Notes under the pieces: generated by a model
Told to the model about the DNA's origin: nothing
The model's input: the letters and a program-made list of their open reading frames with translations, nothing else
Databases searched by the model: none
Program-made: the position numbers and the translations under genes
Shown here: positions 33,515-42,337 of the stretch, in pieces
How the letters are laid out: every line of letters begins with the position of its first letter
How positions within the stretch are numbered: the stretch's first letter is position 1
Origin: Alphaproteobacteria bacterium
Lineage (GTDB): Bacteria; Pseudomonadota; Alphaproteobacteria; Caulobacterales; Maricaulaceae
Length of the DNA stretch: 64,000 bases
Reading direction: 5' to 3'
NCBI GenBank assembly: GCA_016124205.1
Contig: WGOD01000001.1
Location: forward strand, 248,001 to 312,000

Positions 33515-35035
33515 GTGGGCGTGCTGCGGCTGATCCTCGGCGATCAGCTCGACCCTCACATTGCGGCACTGAAAGACGCCGACAAGGACGCCGACCTGAT
33601 CCTCATGGCCGAGGTGATGGAGGAGGCGACCTATGTCCGGCATCACAAGAAAAAGATCGCCTTCCTGTTTTCGGCGATGCGCCATTTCGCGGGTGAGCTC
33701 GAAGAGAAGGGCTATCGGGTCCGCTATGTGAGGCTGGATGCGGCGGGCAATTCCGGTTCGCTCAAGGGTGAGGTCGCGCGGGCCCTCAAGGAGGGATCAT
33801 TCGAGCGGGTGGTCGTGACCGAACCGGGGGAGTACCGGCTCAAAGCCGGCATGGACACCTGGTCCGACGCGCTCGGCCTGCCGGTCGAGATCCGCGAGGA
33901 TGACCGGTTCATCTGCTCGCACGAGGATTTCCGGAACTGGGCGCGGGGCCGCCAGCGCCTGACGATGGAATATTTCTACCGCGAGATGCGCCGAAAGACC
34001 GGCCTCCTGATGAAGGGGGACAAGCCTGAAGGCGGTCAGTGGAATTACGACAAGGAGAACCGCAAACCGCCAAAGGACGGTCTCGATTTCCCAAGGCGCG
34101 TGACGCGGATTCCCGACGACACGACGAAGGCGGTTCTGGATCTGGTCGCGGAGCGGTTCGCCGATCATCCGGGTGATCTGGAGCCGTTCGGCTTCGCGGT
34201 CACGCGCGAGGAGGCCATGCGCGAACGCGATGCCTTCATGGAAAAGGCGCTGCCGTATTTTGGTGACTATCAGGACGCGATGGTCGCGGGCGAGCCGTGG
34301 CTCTACCACTCCGTCCTGTCGCTCTACATGAATTGCGGCCTGCTCGATCCGCGCGATGTCTGCGAGCGCGCCGAACAGGCCTACCGGGACGGGCACGCAC
34401 CGCTGAATGCGGTGGAAGGCTTCATCCGCCAGATCCTCGGCTGGCGGGAATATGTCCGCGGCCTCTACTGGCTGAAAATGCCGGACTATGCCGAGAGCAA
34501 TTTCCTGATGGCGCAGCACAAGCTGCCGGACTTCTACTGGACAGGCGAGACCGACATGGCTTGTCTTGCCGACGCGATCGGCACGACGCTGAAACACGCC
34601 TATGCCCACCACATCCAGCGACTGACGATCACCGGGGCCTTTGCGCTCCTCGTCGGCATTCGCCCCAGCGAGGTCGAGGACTGGTATCTGCTGGTCTATG
34701 CCGACGCGTACGAATGGGTGGAATTGCCGAACACGCACGGCATGGCGCTGTTTGCCGATGGCGGGCTGATGGCGACGAAGCCCTATGCGGTCTCAGGCAG
34801 CTACATCAACAAGATGAGCAATTATTGCGGGTCATGCGCCTACAGCGTGAAAGATAGGACCGGCAAAAAAGCGTGTCCGTTCAATTATCTCTACTGGGAT
34901 TTTCTGGCACGAAATGAAGAGCGCCTGAAGGGCAATCACCGCCTGGCAATGCCCTACAGGACGCTCGAGAAAATGGATCCGGAACAGGTTGAGGCGATGC
35001 GCGCCGAGGCACGCCGATTCCTCGACGCGCTATGA
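33515..35035 (+). CDS. FeS-type cryptochrome / prokaryotic (6-4) photolyase
   Basis: Repairs UV (6-4) photoproducts or signals in light, with FAD, a lumazine-type antenna and a [4Fe-4S] cluster. 506 residues. The four cluster Cys are C350 (TDMACLADAI), C438 and C441 (YCGSCAYS) and C454 (KKACPFNYLYWDF), the same numbering as reported for Agrobacterium PhrB. GTG start 33515 is 4 nt after the previous stop. It is the last gene of the + operon and its TGA abuts the stop of cfa (CTATGA). Confidence 0.92.
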   Translation: MGVLRLILGDQLDPHIAALKDADKDADLILMAEVMEEATYVRHHKKKIAFLFSAMRHFAGELEEKGYRVRYVRLDAAGNSGSLKGEVARALKEGSFERVVVTEPGEYRLKAGMDTWSDALGLPVEIREDDRFICSHEDFRNWARGRQRLTMEYFYREMRRKTGLLMKGDKPEGGQWNYDKENRKPPKDGLDFPRRVTRIPDDTTKAVLDLVAERFADHPGDLEPFGFAVTREEAMRERDAFMEKALPYFGDYQDAMVAGEPWLYHSVLSLYMNCGLLDPRDVCERAEQAYRDGHAPLNAVEGFIRQILGWREYVRGLYWLKMPDYAESNFLMAQHKLPDFYWTGETDMACLADAIGTTLKHAYAHHIQRLTITGAFALLVGIRPSEVEDWYLLVYADAYEWVELPNTHGMALFADGGLMATKPYAVSGSYINKMSNYCGSCAYSVKDRTGKKACPFNYLYWDFLARNEERLKGNHRLAMPYRTLEKMDPEQVEAMRAEARRFLDAL

Positions 35036-36280
35036 TTTCGCCAGCGCGTATTGCGCGACGTCGATCCGTCCGGTCTTGAAGCCGGCCTCGCAATAGCTGA
35101 GGTAGAATTTCCACATCCGGCGGAAGCGCTCGTCAAAGCCCATCGGCTGGATCGTGTCCCATTTCTCCTCGAAGCGTTCGTGCCATTCGGCCAGGGTGCG
35201 CGCGTAGTCGAGCGCGAAGCTCTCGACGGTCTTCAGCGCGAGCTTCGCCTTGTCGAACTCCTCGTTCAGCTTCTCCTTCGACGGCAGAATGCCGCCCGGG
35301 AAGATGTAGCGCTGAATGAAGTCCGCGCGCTTGGCATACGCCTCGAAGATGTCGTCGCGGATCGAGATGATCTGGAGGCCGGCCCGGCCGCCGGGTTTCA
35401 GGACGTCGGAGACTTTCGAGAAGAAGGACGGCCAGTATTCCTGACCGACCGCCTCGAACATCTCGATCGATGCGACCCGGTCATAGGTGCCGGTCTCGTC
35501 GCGATAGTCCTGAAGCTTGATCTCCACGCGGTCGGACAGTTGCAGCCGCTCCATCCGCTCGATCGCGTATTCGCGCTGCGACGGGGAAAGCGTCAGACAG
35601 GTCACTCGTGCCCCGACATCGCGCGCGGCGTATTCGGCGAAGCCGCCCCAGCCACAGCCGATTTCGAGGACATGGTGGTCCTTCTCGAGCCCGATCATCT
35701 CGGCGAGCTGGCGGTATTTCGAGCGCTGCGCATCCTCGAGCGTCTGGCTTTCGCTTTCGAAGCGGGCCGAGGAATAGGTCATCGTGGGGTCGAGCCACTG
35801 CTCGTAGAAATCATTCCCGAGGTCGTAGTGGGCCTCGATATTCTTGCGCGCGCCCTTGCGCGTGTTGGGGCGCATGCGGTGATAGATCCAGTGCACGAAG
35901 CGCTGCACCGGCCCGCCCTTGGCGAGGTCCGGCTGGTTATCGAGATTGGACGAGAAAAGCTCGAGCAGCGCCGTCAGGTCGGGCGTGTCCCACTGATCGG
36001 CCATATAGCCTTCGGCAAAACCGATATCGCCGCCGGCCGCCGCGCGGCCGATGCAGCGATAGTCGTGGATCACAAATTCGGCCGCGGGGCCGGGCAATTC
36101 ACCCTCGAACAGGAGCGCCTTTCCGTTCGGCAGTGTGACTTTCAGCGTGCCGATGCGGATTTTCAGCAGCATTCGGAAGGCGATCCGGGCGGTCGCCGGG
36201 ACTTTTCTGAGACGCGAAAGGACCTCGCGCGTGGCGATTTCCACGTTGGAGGCGCGGGCGTTCATCGTGACGTCGGCCAT
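35030..36280 (-). CDS. cfa: cyclopropane-fatty-acid-synthase family methyltransferase
   Basis: SAM-dependent transfer of a methyl(ene) to phospholipid unsaturated acyl chains. 416 residues: YMADQWDTPDLTALLELF (membrane-side N-terminal region), HYDLGNDFYEQWLDPTMTYSS (in part), the SAM loop VLEIGCGWGGFAEYA and FIQRYIFPGGILPS. It could make cyclopropane fatty acids or the methyl intermediates of furan fatty acids; the neighbouring FAD protein and DUF1365 protein make the second alternative worth testing. Last gene of the minus-strand operon. Confidence 0.9.
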   Translation of the reverse strand: MADVTMNARASNVEIATREVLSRLRKVPATARIAFRMLLKIRIGTLKVTLPNGKALLFEGELPGPAAEFVIHDYRCIGRAAAGGDIGFAEGYMADQWDTPDLTALLELFSSNLDNQPDLAKGGPVQRFVHWIYHRMRPNTRKGARKNIEAHYDLGNDFYEQWLDPTMTYSSARFESESQTLEDAQRSKYRQLAEMIGLEKDHHVLEIGCGWGGFAEYAARDVGARVTCLTLSPSQREYAIERMERLQLSDRVEIKLQDYRDETGTYDRVASIEMFEAVGQEYWPSFFSKVSDVLKPGGRAGLQIISIRDDIFEAYAKRADFIQRYIFPGGILPSKEKLNEEFDKAKLALKTVESFALDYARTLAEWHERFEEKWDTIQPMGFDERFRRMWKFYLSYCEAGFKTGRIDVAQYALAKS

Positions 36281-36289
36281 GAGCGAATA

Positions 36290-37081
36290 TTACTCCGAAA
36301 CAGACCCGGTTCCAAACCGGGCGGAGGTGAGAGGGCGTGATGGCGGCGTGGGTCTGGGGTGGTAACGCGCACCCTTCAGCCACAGTTTCAGTGCTTCGAA
36401 ATGGATCGCCGCGATCGTCTTGTGTGTCGAAAAGGGCTGGCGCAGGAAAAGCTTCCACAGCGAGCTCGACGTCGCTTCCTGCCGGATGAGCGTCATCGAG
36501 GCGGTGAAGTCGGTCTCGCCGGAGACGGACTTCACGATGGAAAGTCCCAGACGGTCGTCGCCGGGTTTCAGGGAAAATCCGTACTGACCCTCGACGCCGA
36601 AGAAGGGCGAGACGTGGAAACTCTTGGTGGCCCGGTGATGCAGGTCTTCGTCGGAGCGAATGCGAACGCCGTAGGTATGCGCGTCGCCGAACGTGTTGTG
36701 GACCTCGTAGAGGGCGCCACGCAGAGCGCCGTCCGGGCCGTAACCCAGCCAGACCGAGATCGGATTGAACTGGTAACCGAGTACGCGGGGCTGACAGACC
36801 AGGCGAATTGAGCCGCCATCGAGCTCGACGCCAACCTCCGCGAAACGCTTCAGCGCCCAGTCCCTGAGGTCGCTACCGTCGCGTGCGCCGTGGTCCCCGG
36901 GGTGGAAGCTGAACAGGTTGAACTTGCCGACACTGAACCAGCGCGACGTAGCCGCGGCGTCGTCCAGCCGGTCGAGATCAAGGCCGATATAGGCAATCCG
37001 GTAGCCGAAGCGGTGCGTGAACGGCTTGGTTCGCGCATGCACGGTGCGGCCTGGCCAGAGGGAGAGGGCGGGGAAGCTCAC
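36290..37081 (-). CDS. DUF1365 family protein
   Basis: 263 residues, soluble: TVHARTKPFTHRFGYRIAYIGLDLDRL, FNLFSFHPGDHGARDGSDLRDWALK (in parts), QPRVLGYQFNPISVWLGYG, ALYEVHNTFGDAHTYG and the F-H-V-S-P-F-F motif. The family has no fixed function but regularly sits with amine-oxidase-like and CFA synthase genes. It overlaps the FAD protein gene by 4 nt and is 9 nt before cfa. Confidence 0.85.
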   Translation of the reverse strand: MSFPALSLWPGRTVHARTKPFTHRFGYRIAYIGLDLDRLDDAAATSRWFSVGKFNLFSFHPGDHGARDGSDLRDWALKRFAEVGVELDGGSIRLVCQPRVLGYQFNPISVWLGYGPDGALRGALYEVHNTFGDAHTYGVRIRSDEDLHHRATKSFHVSPFFGVEGQYGFSLKPGDDRLGLSIVKSVSGETDFTASMTLIRQEATSSSLWKLFLRQPFSTHKTIAAIHFEALKLWLKGARYHPRPTPPSRPLTSARFGTGSVSE

Positions 37082-38448
37082 TCCGCTGCCACCCAGGCTG
37101 CAGCCTTCGACGGTCCGGCCACCTGATCCGGCCAGGCGCCGCCATCGACATCGCCTTCGGCGAATTGCCAGGGGATCTGACCGCCCAGTTTGAGCGCGAC
37201 GCGAAGGCCGGCCCGCAAACCGTCCTCGTGGAAGCCGTAGCCCAGCCAGGCACCGGCGAACCAGACATTCCGGCGACCCTGGATGCGGTTGAAGATGCGC
37301 TGCGCGGCAAGGCCGGCGCGGTTGAACTGCGGGTGGTCGTATTCGAACACGCCAAAGGTCAGTGCCGGATCTGGTAGACGGTCCGGATTCAGCGTCACAT
37401 AGACCGGCGTTTCGGCCGGGATGCCCTGAAGACGGTTCATGTCATAGGTGACGCATGCCGGCGCATCGGGTTCCCGGCGAAGATAATTCCAGGCGGCGTG
37501 TGCGCCCTTGCGGTCCGGCATAAAGGACGGGTCGCGGTGCAGGACAACACGGTTCGGTGCGTAGGGGATCGCCGCCAGCATGTCGCGCTCCTCGGCGTCG
37601 GCATCCGAGAGCATTCCAAGGGCCTGATCGCTGTGACAGGCCAGAATCACATCGTCATAAACCGCGCTGGTGCCATCCTCGGTCACGACGATGGCCTTTC
37701 CGCCTGCGCGTCGCACTTCGCGCACCGGGCTCGACAGGAGGACCCGGTCACCCAGATCGCGGGCGAGGGCCTCGACATAGGTGCGGCTGCCGCCGGTGAC
37801 CGTGCGCCATTGCGGGCGCTGCATGTTCATCAGCCGGTGGTTCTTGAAGAAGCGGATCAGCGCGTCGGCCGGATAGTCGAGCATTCCGTCCTCAGTGGAC
37901 GACCAGATCGCGGCTCCCATCGGCAGCAGATAGTTGACCCGGAAGCGTTCGCCGAAACCATGACGGTCGAGAAACTGGCCGATGGTCAGGCCGTCGAGCT
38001 CGCCGGCCTCGAGGGCCGCCGGGGCGAGATCATTGAAACGCAGAATGTCCCGCAGCATGGCGAGATAAGACGGATTCAGCAGGTTGCGCTTCTGCGCAAA
38101 CACGCCGCCGAGACCGTTCGAACACCATTCGAACTGGCCCTTCAGGGCGAAGCCGAAACTCATGTCGGCCTCGGTGGAGGCGATGCCGAGATGCTCGAAC
38201 AGGCCGCAGAGATTGGGGTAGTTCAGCGGGTTGAAAACGATGAAGCCGGTATCGACCGCGATGGGCGTGCCATCATAGTCGATATCGACCGTGGCGGAGT
38301 GTCCGCCGAGCCGGTCGCGCTTTTCATATAGTGTGACGTCATGCGTGTCGCGCAGCGACCAGGCGGCACCGAGCCCGGCGATGCCGGAGCCGATGACGGC
38401 GATGCGCTTGCGGTCGCTCGTGGGGTGCAGGTCTACGATTTCAGTCAC
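37078..38448 (-). CDS. FAD-dependent amine-oxidase-like protein
   Basis: 456 residues. The dinucleotide fold IAVIGSGIAGLGAAWSLRDTHDVTLYEK with the GG motif RLGGHSATVD, then PLNYPNLCGLFEHLG, and C-terminal NVWFAGAWLGYGFHEDGLRAGLRVA. Related proteins act as desaturases or oxidases; the neighbours suggest lipid modification. GTG 38448 overlaps the phrB stop (GTGA); the longer frame upstream lies inside phrB and is not homologous. Its stop overlaps DUF1365. Confidence 0.85.
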   Translation of the reverse strand: MTEIVDLHPTSDRKRIAVIGSGIAGLGAAWSLRDTHDVTLYEKRDRLGGHSATVDIDYDGTPIAVDTGFIVFNPLNYPNLCGLFEHLGIASTEADMSFGFALKGQFEWCSNGLGGVFAQKRNLLNPSYLAMLRDILRFNDLAPAALEAGELDGLTIGQFLDRHGFGERFRVNYLLPMGAAIWSSTEDGMLDYPADALIRFFKNHRLMNMQRPQWRTVTGGSRTYVEALARDLGDRVLLSSPVREVRRAGGKAIVVTEDGTSAVYDDVILACHSDQALGMLSDADAEERDMLAAIPYAPNRVVLHRDPSFMPDRKGAHAAWNYLRREPDAPACVTYDMNRLQGIPAETPVYVTLNPDRLPDPALTFGVFEYDHPQFNRAGLAAQRIFNRIQGRRNVWFAGAWLGYGFHEDGLRAGLRVALKLGGQIPWQFAEGDVDGGAWPDQVAGPSKAAAWVAAE

Positions 38449-39893
38449 GCGGCCTCCTTCAGGCCCTTGAAGGCCGCCAGCGCGCGTTCGCGCGCCTGAG
38501 AATGATCGACAATGGGTTCGGGATAGGTCGTGCCCAGCTTTATGCCGGCCTGTGCCAGCACCGAGGCGGGTGCGGTCCACGGGGCGTGGATGTATTTCAC
38601 CGGCAGCTTTGCCAGCTCCGGCACGAAGCGTTTCACATATTTTCCGTCGGGGTCGAATTTCTCGCCCTGGGTGATCGGATTGAAGATCCGGAAATAGGGC
38701 GCCGCGTCGGCGCCGGACCCGGCGACCCACTGCCAGCTGGCCGAATTGTTCGCCAGATCCGCATCAACCAGCGTGTCCCAGAACCAGTCCTGTCCGCGCC
38801 GCCAGTCGATTAGCAAATGCTTGATCAGGAAGGAGGCCGCGATCATCCGGACACGGTTGTGCATCCAGCCGGTCTGCCAGAGCTGGCGCATGCCGGCATC
38901 GACCACGGGGTAGCCGGTCTGCCCCTTCGTCCACGCCGTGAAGGCGTCGTCGTTCCCGGACCATGGAAAGCCGTCGAACTTGTCCTGATAGTTCCGGTCC
39001 GGGAAATGCGGGAAGTGGAAGAGCAAATTGTAGGAGAATTCGCGCCAGCCGACCTCCGACAAGAATTTGTCGGCATTCTTGCCTTCCGACCGGCTGCGTG
39101 TCTGGTGCCAGATCTGGCGCGGTGAGATTTCGCCCCAATGCAGGTGCGGGCTGAGGCCGCTCGTGTCGTCGCGGTCCGGGCGGTCGCGGCCATCGGCGTA
39201 GGACAACAGGCGTTCATCGAGGAAATCGCTCAGCCGTTCCGCGGCCCCGGCCTCGCCCGGCGTCCAGTGATCGGAAAAGCCCTTGGCCCAATCCGGCCTA
39301 GACGGGGTCAGCTTCCAATCTGCCAGATCGTCCGAGGCAATCGATTTCCAGGGTTTGATCGATTTCGGCGCGGGCAGGGGATCGGCCGGATCGATGACCT
39401 CCCGTTCCGCGCGCCAGAAGGGCGTGAAGACCTTGTAGGGGTCGCCGGTCTTCGTCTGGACAGTCCAGGGCTCGGCGAGCAGCGAGCCGTTGAAACTTGC
39501 CGCGTCGACGCCCTTGTCCTTGAGTGCCGACTTGATCGTTTCGTCGCGCTTTCGGGCGAAGGGTTCGTAGCAGCGATTCCAGAAAACGGCGGATGCGCCG
39601 GTTTCCTCGACCAGATCGGCGATGACCTTGTCCGACGGACCCGAGCGCAAAACGAGATGAACGCCGCGCGTTTCCAGATCGGCGGCGAGCTTCTCCAGTG
39701 AATGATGCAGCCACCAGCGCGATGCGCCGCCCCGAGCCCACTTTCCCGGCGTGTCGTCGTCGAGGACGAAAACCGGGATGACCGGAGCGCCGGATTCGGC
39801 GGCCTGATGCAGCGCCGGATTGTCTGACAGGCGCAAATCCTGCCGGAACCAGACGATAGCAGGACCGGATTGGGTGGAGGCAGATGACGACAA
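38445..39893 (-). CDS. phrB: deoxyribodipyrimidine photolyase (CPD class I)
   Basis: Light-driven repair of cyclobutane dimers using FAD and an antenna. 482 residues: antenna domain IVWFRQDLRLSDNPALHQA and VLDDDT, then the FAD domain SPHLHWGEISPRQIWHQ, EVGWREFSYNLLFHFP, GYPVVDAGMRQLWQTGWMHNRVRMI (in parts), HLLIDWRRGQDWFWDTLVDADLANNSASWQWVAGSG (in parts). The start is TTG 39893, consistent with the promoter just upstream. First gene of the minus-strand operon. Confidence 0.93.
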   Translation of the reverse strand: MSSSASTQSGPAIVWFRQDLRLSDNPALHQAAESGAPVIPVFVLDDDTPGKWARGGASRWWLHHSLEKLAADLETRGVHLVLRSGPSDKVIADLVEETGASAVFWNRCYEPFARKRDETIKSALKDKGVDAASFNGSLLAEPWTVQTKTGDPYKVFTPFWRAEREVIDPADPLPAPKSIKPWKSIASDDLADWKLTPSRPDWAKGFSDHWTPGEAGAAERLSDFLDERLLSYADGRDRPDRDDTSGLSPHLHWGEISPRQIWHQTRSRSEGKNADKFLSEVGWREFSYNLLFHFPHFPDRNYQDKFDGFPWSGNDDAFTAWTKGQTGYPVVDAGMRQLWQTGWMHNRVRMIAASFLIKHLLIDWRRGQDWFWDTLVDADLANNSASWQWVAGSGADAAPYFRIFNPITQGEKFDPDGKYVKRFVPELAKLPVKYIHAPWTAPASVLAQAGIKLGTTYPEPIVDHSQARERALAAFKGLKEAA

Positions 39894-39925
39894 GAGCGCA
39901 GGGGCCTTCTATTCTTCTTGCCTAA

Positions 39926-39954
39926 AATTACGTAAGAGGCCCGAAACTGGATCA
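39926..39954 (-). promoter_or_regulatory. ECF sigma (RpoE/singlet-oxygen type) promoter of the phrB operon
   Basis: On the minus strand: TGATCC (39954-39949), 18-nt spacer, TAATT (39930-39926), giving a leader of about 30 nt before TTG 39893. Same -35 and spacing as the promoter at 31456, facing it across 8.4 kb. Confidence 0.65.
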
Positions 39955-39983
39955 GGCCGAATATGCCTGAAGGAGCCCGAGCC

Positions 39984-40835
39984 GTGTCCGAACCCAATTC
40001 CGTCATTTCCATTGCGCGCCCCGGGCGCGACCCGCTGCAGATCGGCAATCACCTGCCGCTGGTGATGATTGCCGGTCCGTGTGCGCTGGAAAGCCGCGAA
40101 CATGCGCTCGAGGTGTCGGCACAGCTGAAAGAGATCGCCGACCGGCTCGGTATCGGACTGATCTACAAGACGTCTTTCGACAAGGCCAACCGCACCAGCC
40201 TGACGAGTGCGAGGGGCATCGGGCTAGAAACTGCGCTGCCTATCTTCCGTGAAATCCGGGAAACGACCGGTCTGCCCGTGCTGACCGACGTGCACACCGC
40301 CGAGCAATGCGCGATCGCCGCGCAGGCGGTCGATGTGCTGCAGATCCCGGCCTTCCTGTGCCGTCAGACCGATCTGCTGATCGCAGCGGCGGAAACCGGC
40401 AAACCGGTGAATGTGAAGAAGGGCCAGTTCCTGGCGCCCTGGGACATGAAGAATGTCGTGTCCAAGCTGACCGGTGCCGGCAATTCGAATGTGATGGCGT
40501 GCGAGCGCGGCGTCAGCTTCGGCTACAACACGCTGGTCTCCGACATGCGCGCGATCCCGATCATGCGCGACATCGGCTGCCCGATCGTGTTCGACGCAAC
40601 TCACTCGGTGCAGCAGCCGGGCGGTCAGGGTGGAACGAGCGGCGGACAGCGCGAATTCGTGCCCACGCTGGCGACGGCTGCGGTTTCGATCGGTGTCGCC
40701 GCGGTGTTCATGGAAACGCACCCCGATCCGGCCAATGCGCCGTCCGACGGCCCCAACATGGTCCCGCTCAACGAATTCGAAAGCCTCGTCGGCCGATTGA
40801 TGGAATTCGACGCGCTCGCCAAGAAGCGCGCCTGA
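39984..40835 (+). CDS. kdsA: 3-deoxy-8-phosphooctulonate synthase, metal-dependent type
   Basis: Condenses arabinose 5-phosphate and PEP to KDO-8-phosphate for LPS. 283 residues from GTG 39984, with GGAG at the right distance. IAGPCALES carries the Cys of metal-dependent enzymes (metal-independent ones have Asn). Other motifs: [49 protein letters not shown] (in parts), [13 protein letters not shown]. It precedes hldE by 26 nt, an LPS-core unit. Confidence 0.94.
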   Translation: MSEPNSVISIARPGRDPLQIGNHLPLVMIAGPCALESREHALEVSAQLKEIADRLGIGLIYKTSFDKANRTSLTSARGIGLETALPIFREIRETTGLPVLTDVHTAEQCAIAAQAVDVLQIPAFLCRQTDLLIAAAETGKPVNVKKGQFLAPWDMKNVVSKLTGAGNSNVMACERGVSFGYNTLVSDMRAIPIMRDIGCPIVFDATHSVQQPGGQGGTSGGQREFVPTLATAAVSIGVAAVFMETHPDPANAPSDGPNMVPLNEFESLVGRLMEFDALAKKRA

Positions 40836-40861
40836 CCCGCGACCGGGGCGAGGGGCTGATC

Positions 40862-42337
40862 ATGGATATCGCCGAACTGTCGGAATTGTTCGACCGCGTG
40901 AAGGGGCTGAACGTCCTGTGCGTGGGCGACATTGTGCTCGACCAGTTCATCTATGGCGACACGAACCGCGTCTCGCGCGAAGCGCCCGTGCCCGTGCTGG
41001 AGGAGAAGCGGCGGGAACGCATGCTCGGTGCCGCCGGCAATGTCGTGCGCAATGTGCGTGCGCTCGGCGCGACGCCCATTCCCGTCGCGCTTGTCGGTGA
41101 CGATGCCGAAGGCCAAGCTCTGCTTGAACTGATCGAAGCTGAAGGCGTCAGCCGCGATCATCTGATCGTTGAGGCCGGCCGCCGTACCGCGATGAAGACG
41201 CGTTTCGTGTCGGGCGGTCACCAGATGCTCTGCGTCGACCGCGACCCGCTCCCGGGCGGGCAGGGCGATATCGAGGCGCGTTTGATCGCGGCGATCAAGA
41301 CGGCTGTTGGCGAAGCGGATGTCGCCATTCTGTCGGACTATGGCCGAGGACTGGTGTCTCGCGAGGTGTCTCAGGCGCTGATCACGGCCTGCCGCGCCAA
41401 GGGCATTCCGGTCTGTGTCGATCCGCGCGGGCGCGATTACTCGCGCTATGACGGGGCGACGGTGATCAAGCCGAATGCGTTGGAGCTCTCGGAAGAGTGC
41501 GGACACCCCGTCTCGACCGATGACGACGCCTTTACGGGTCTGTCCTGTGTCATGGACCGGCTCGAGCGCACGGAAAACCTGATCGTGACCCGGTCGTCGC
41601 TCGGCATGACGGCGCAATGCCGGGATGGAAGCCGGTTCCACGTTCGGTCACGTCCGCGCCCGGTCTATGATGTGTCCGGTGCAGGCGACACGGCGATTTC
41701 CATGCTTTCACTTGCGCTTGGCGCAGGCTCTTCACTTGAAACCGCAATGCGCGCTGCCGATCTGGCCGCCGGTCTGGTCGTGACCAAGGTCGGGACGGCG
41801 ACCGTGACGGCAGAGGAGGTGCTGGCCGAAGAACGGATGCGCGAATCCGGAGAGGCGAGCGCCAAGCTGCGGTCGCGCGAATCCGTTGCCGAAGCCGCGG
41901 CGCGCTGGAAGGCAATGGGGCTGAAGGTCGGCTTCACGAATGGCTGTTTCGACCTGATTCATCCCGGCCATGTCTCCTTGCTGAAACAGGCGCGGGCCGA
42001 ATGCGACCGGCTGATCGTCGGTCTGAATTCGGATTCGTCCGTGCGGCGTCTCAAAGGGCCGGAGCGTCCGGTGAACAATGAGGTCTCCCGCGCCATCGTG
42101 CTGGGCTCGCTGGAATCGGTCGACCAGATCGTCGTGTTCGACGAGGACACGCCGACCGATCTGATCGAGGCGATCAAGCCGGACGTCTATGTGAAGGGCG
42201 CGGATTATACGGTCGAGCAGCTGAAGCCGCTCGGCGGCGAAGCCGTGCTGCGACATGGCGGCCGGATTCATCTGGCGCAGCTCGAAGACGGTCATTCCAC
42301 GACGGCAATGATCCGCCGCTCGCGCGGCACCGACTAG
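40862..42337 (+). CDS. hldE: bifunctional heptose 7-phosphate kinase / heptose 1-phosphate adenylyltransferase
   Basis: Activates ADP-heptose for the LPS inner core. 491 residues: N-terminal ribokinase-like domain (VLCVGDIVLDQFIYGDTNRVSREAP and C-terminal VSGAGDTAISMLSL) and a nucleotidyltransferase domain (GFTNGCFDLIHPGHVSLLKQAR, LNSDSSVRRLKGPERPV, TPTDLIEAIKPDVYVKGADY in parts). Both active-site motifs are intact. The shared CTAG with the convergent DUF3089 gene marks its stop. Confidence 0.95.
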   Translation: MDIAELSELFDRVKGLNVLCVGDIVLDQFIYGDTNRVSREAPVPVLEEKRRERMLGAAGNVVRNVRALGATPIPVALVGDDAEGQALLELIEAEGVSRDHLIVEAGRRTAMKTRFVSGGHQMLCVDRDPLPGGQGDIEARLIAAIKTAVGEADVAILSDYGRGLVSREVSQALITACRAKGIPVCVDPRGRDYSRYDGATVIKPNALELSEECGHPVSTDDDAFTGLSCVMDRLERTENLIVTRSSLGMTAQCRDGSRFHVRSRPRPVYDVSGAGDTAISMLSLALGAGSSLETAMRAADLAAGLVVTKVGTATVTAEEVLAEERMRESGEASAKLRSRESVAEAAARWKAMGLKVGFTNGCFDLIHPGHVSLLKQARAECDRLIVGLNSDSSVRRLKGPERPVNNEVSRAIVLGSLESVDQIVVFDEDTPTDLIEAIKPDVYVKGADYTVEQLKPLGGEAVLRHGGRIHLAQLEDGHSTTAMIRRSRGTD

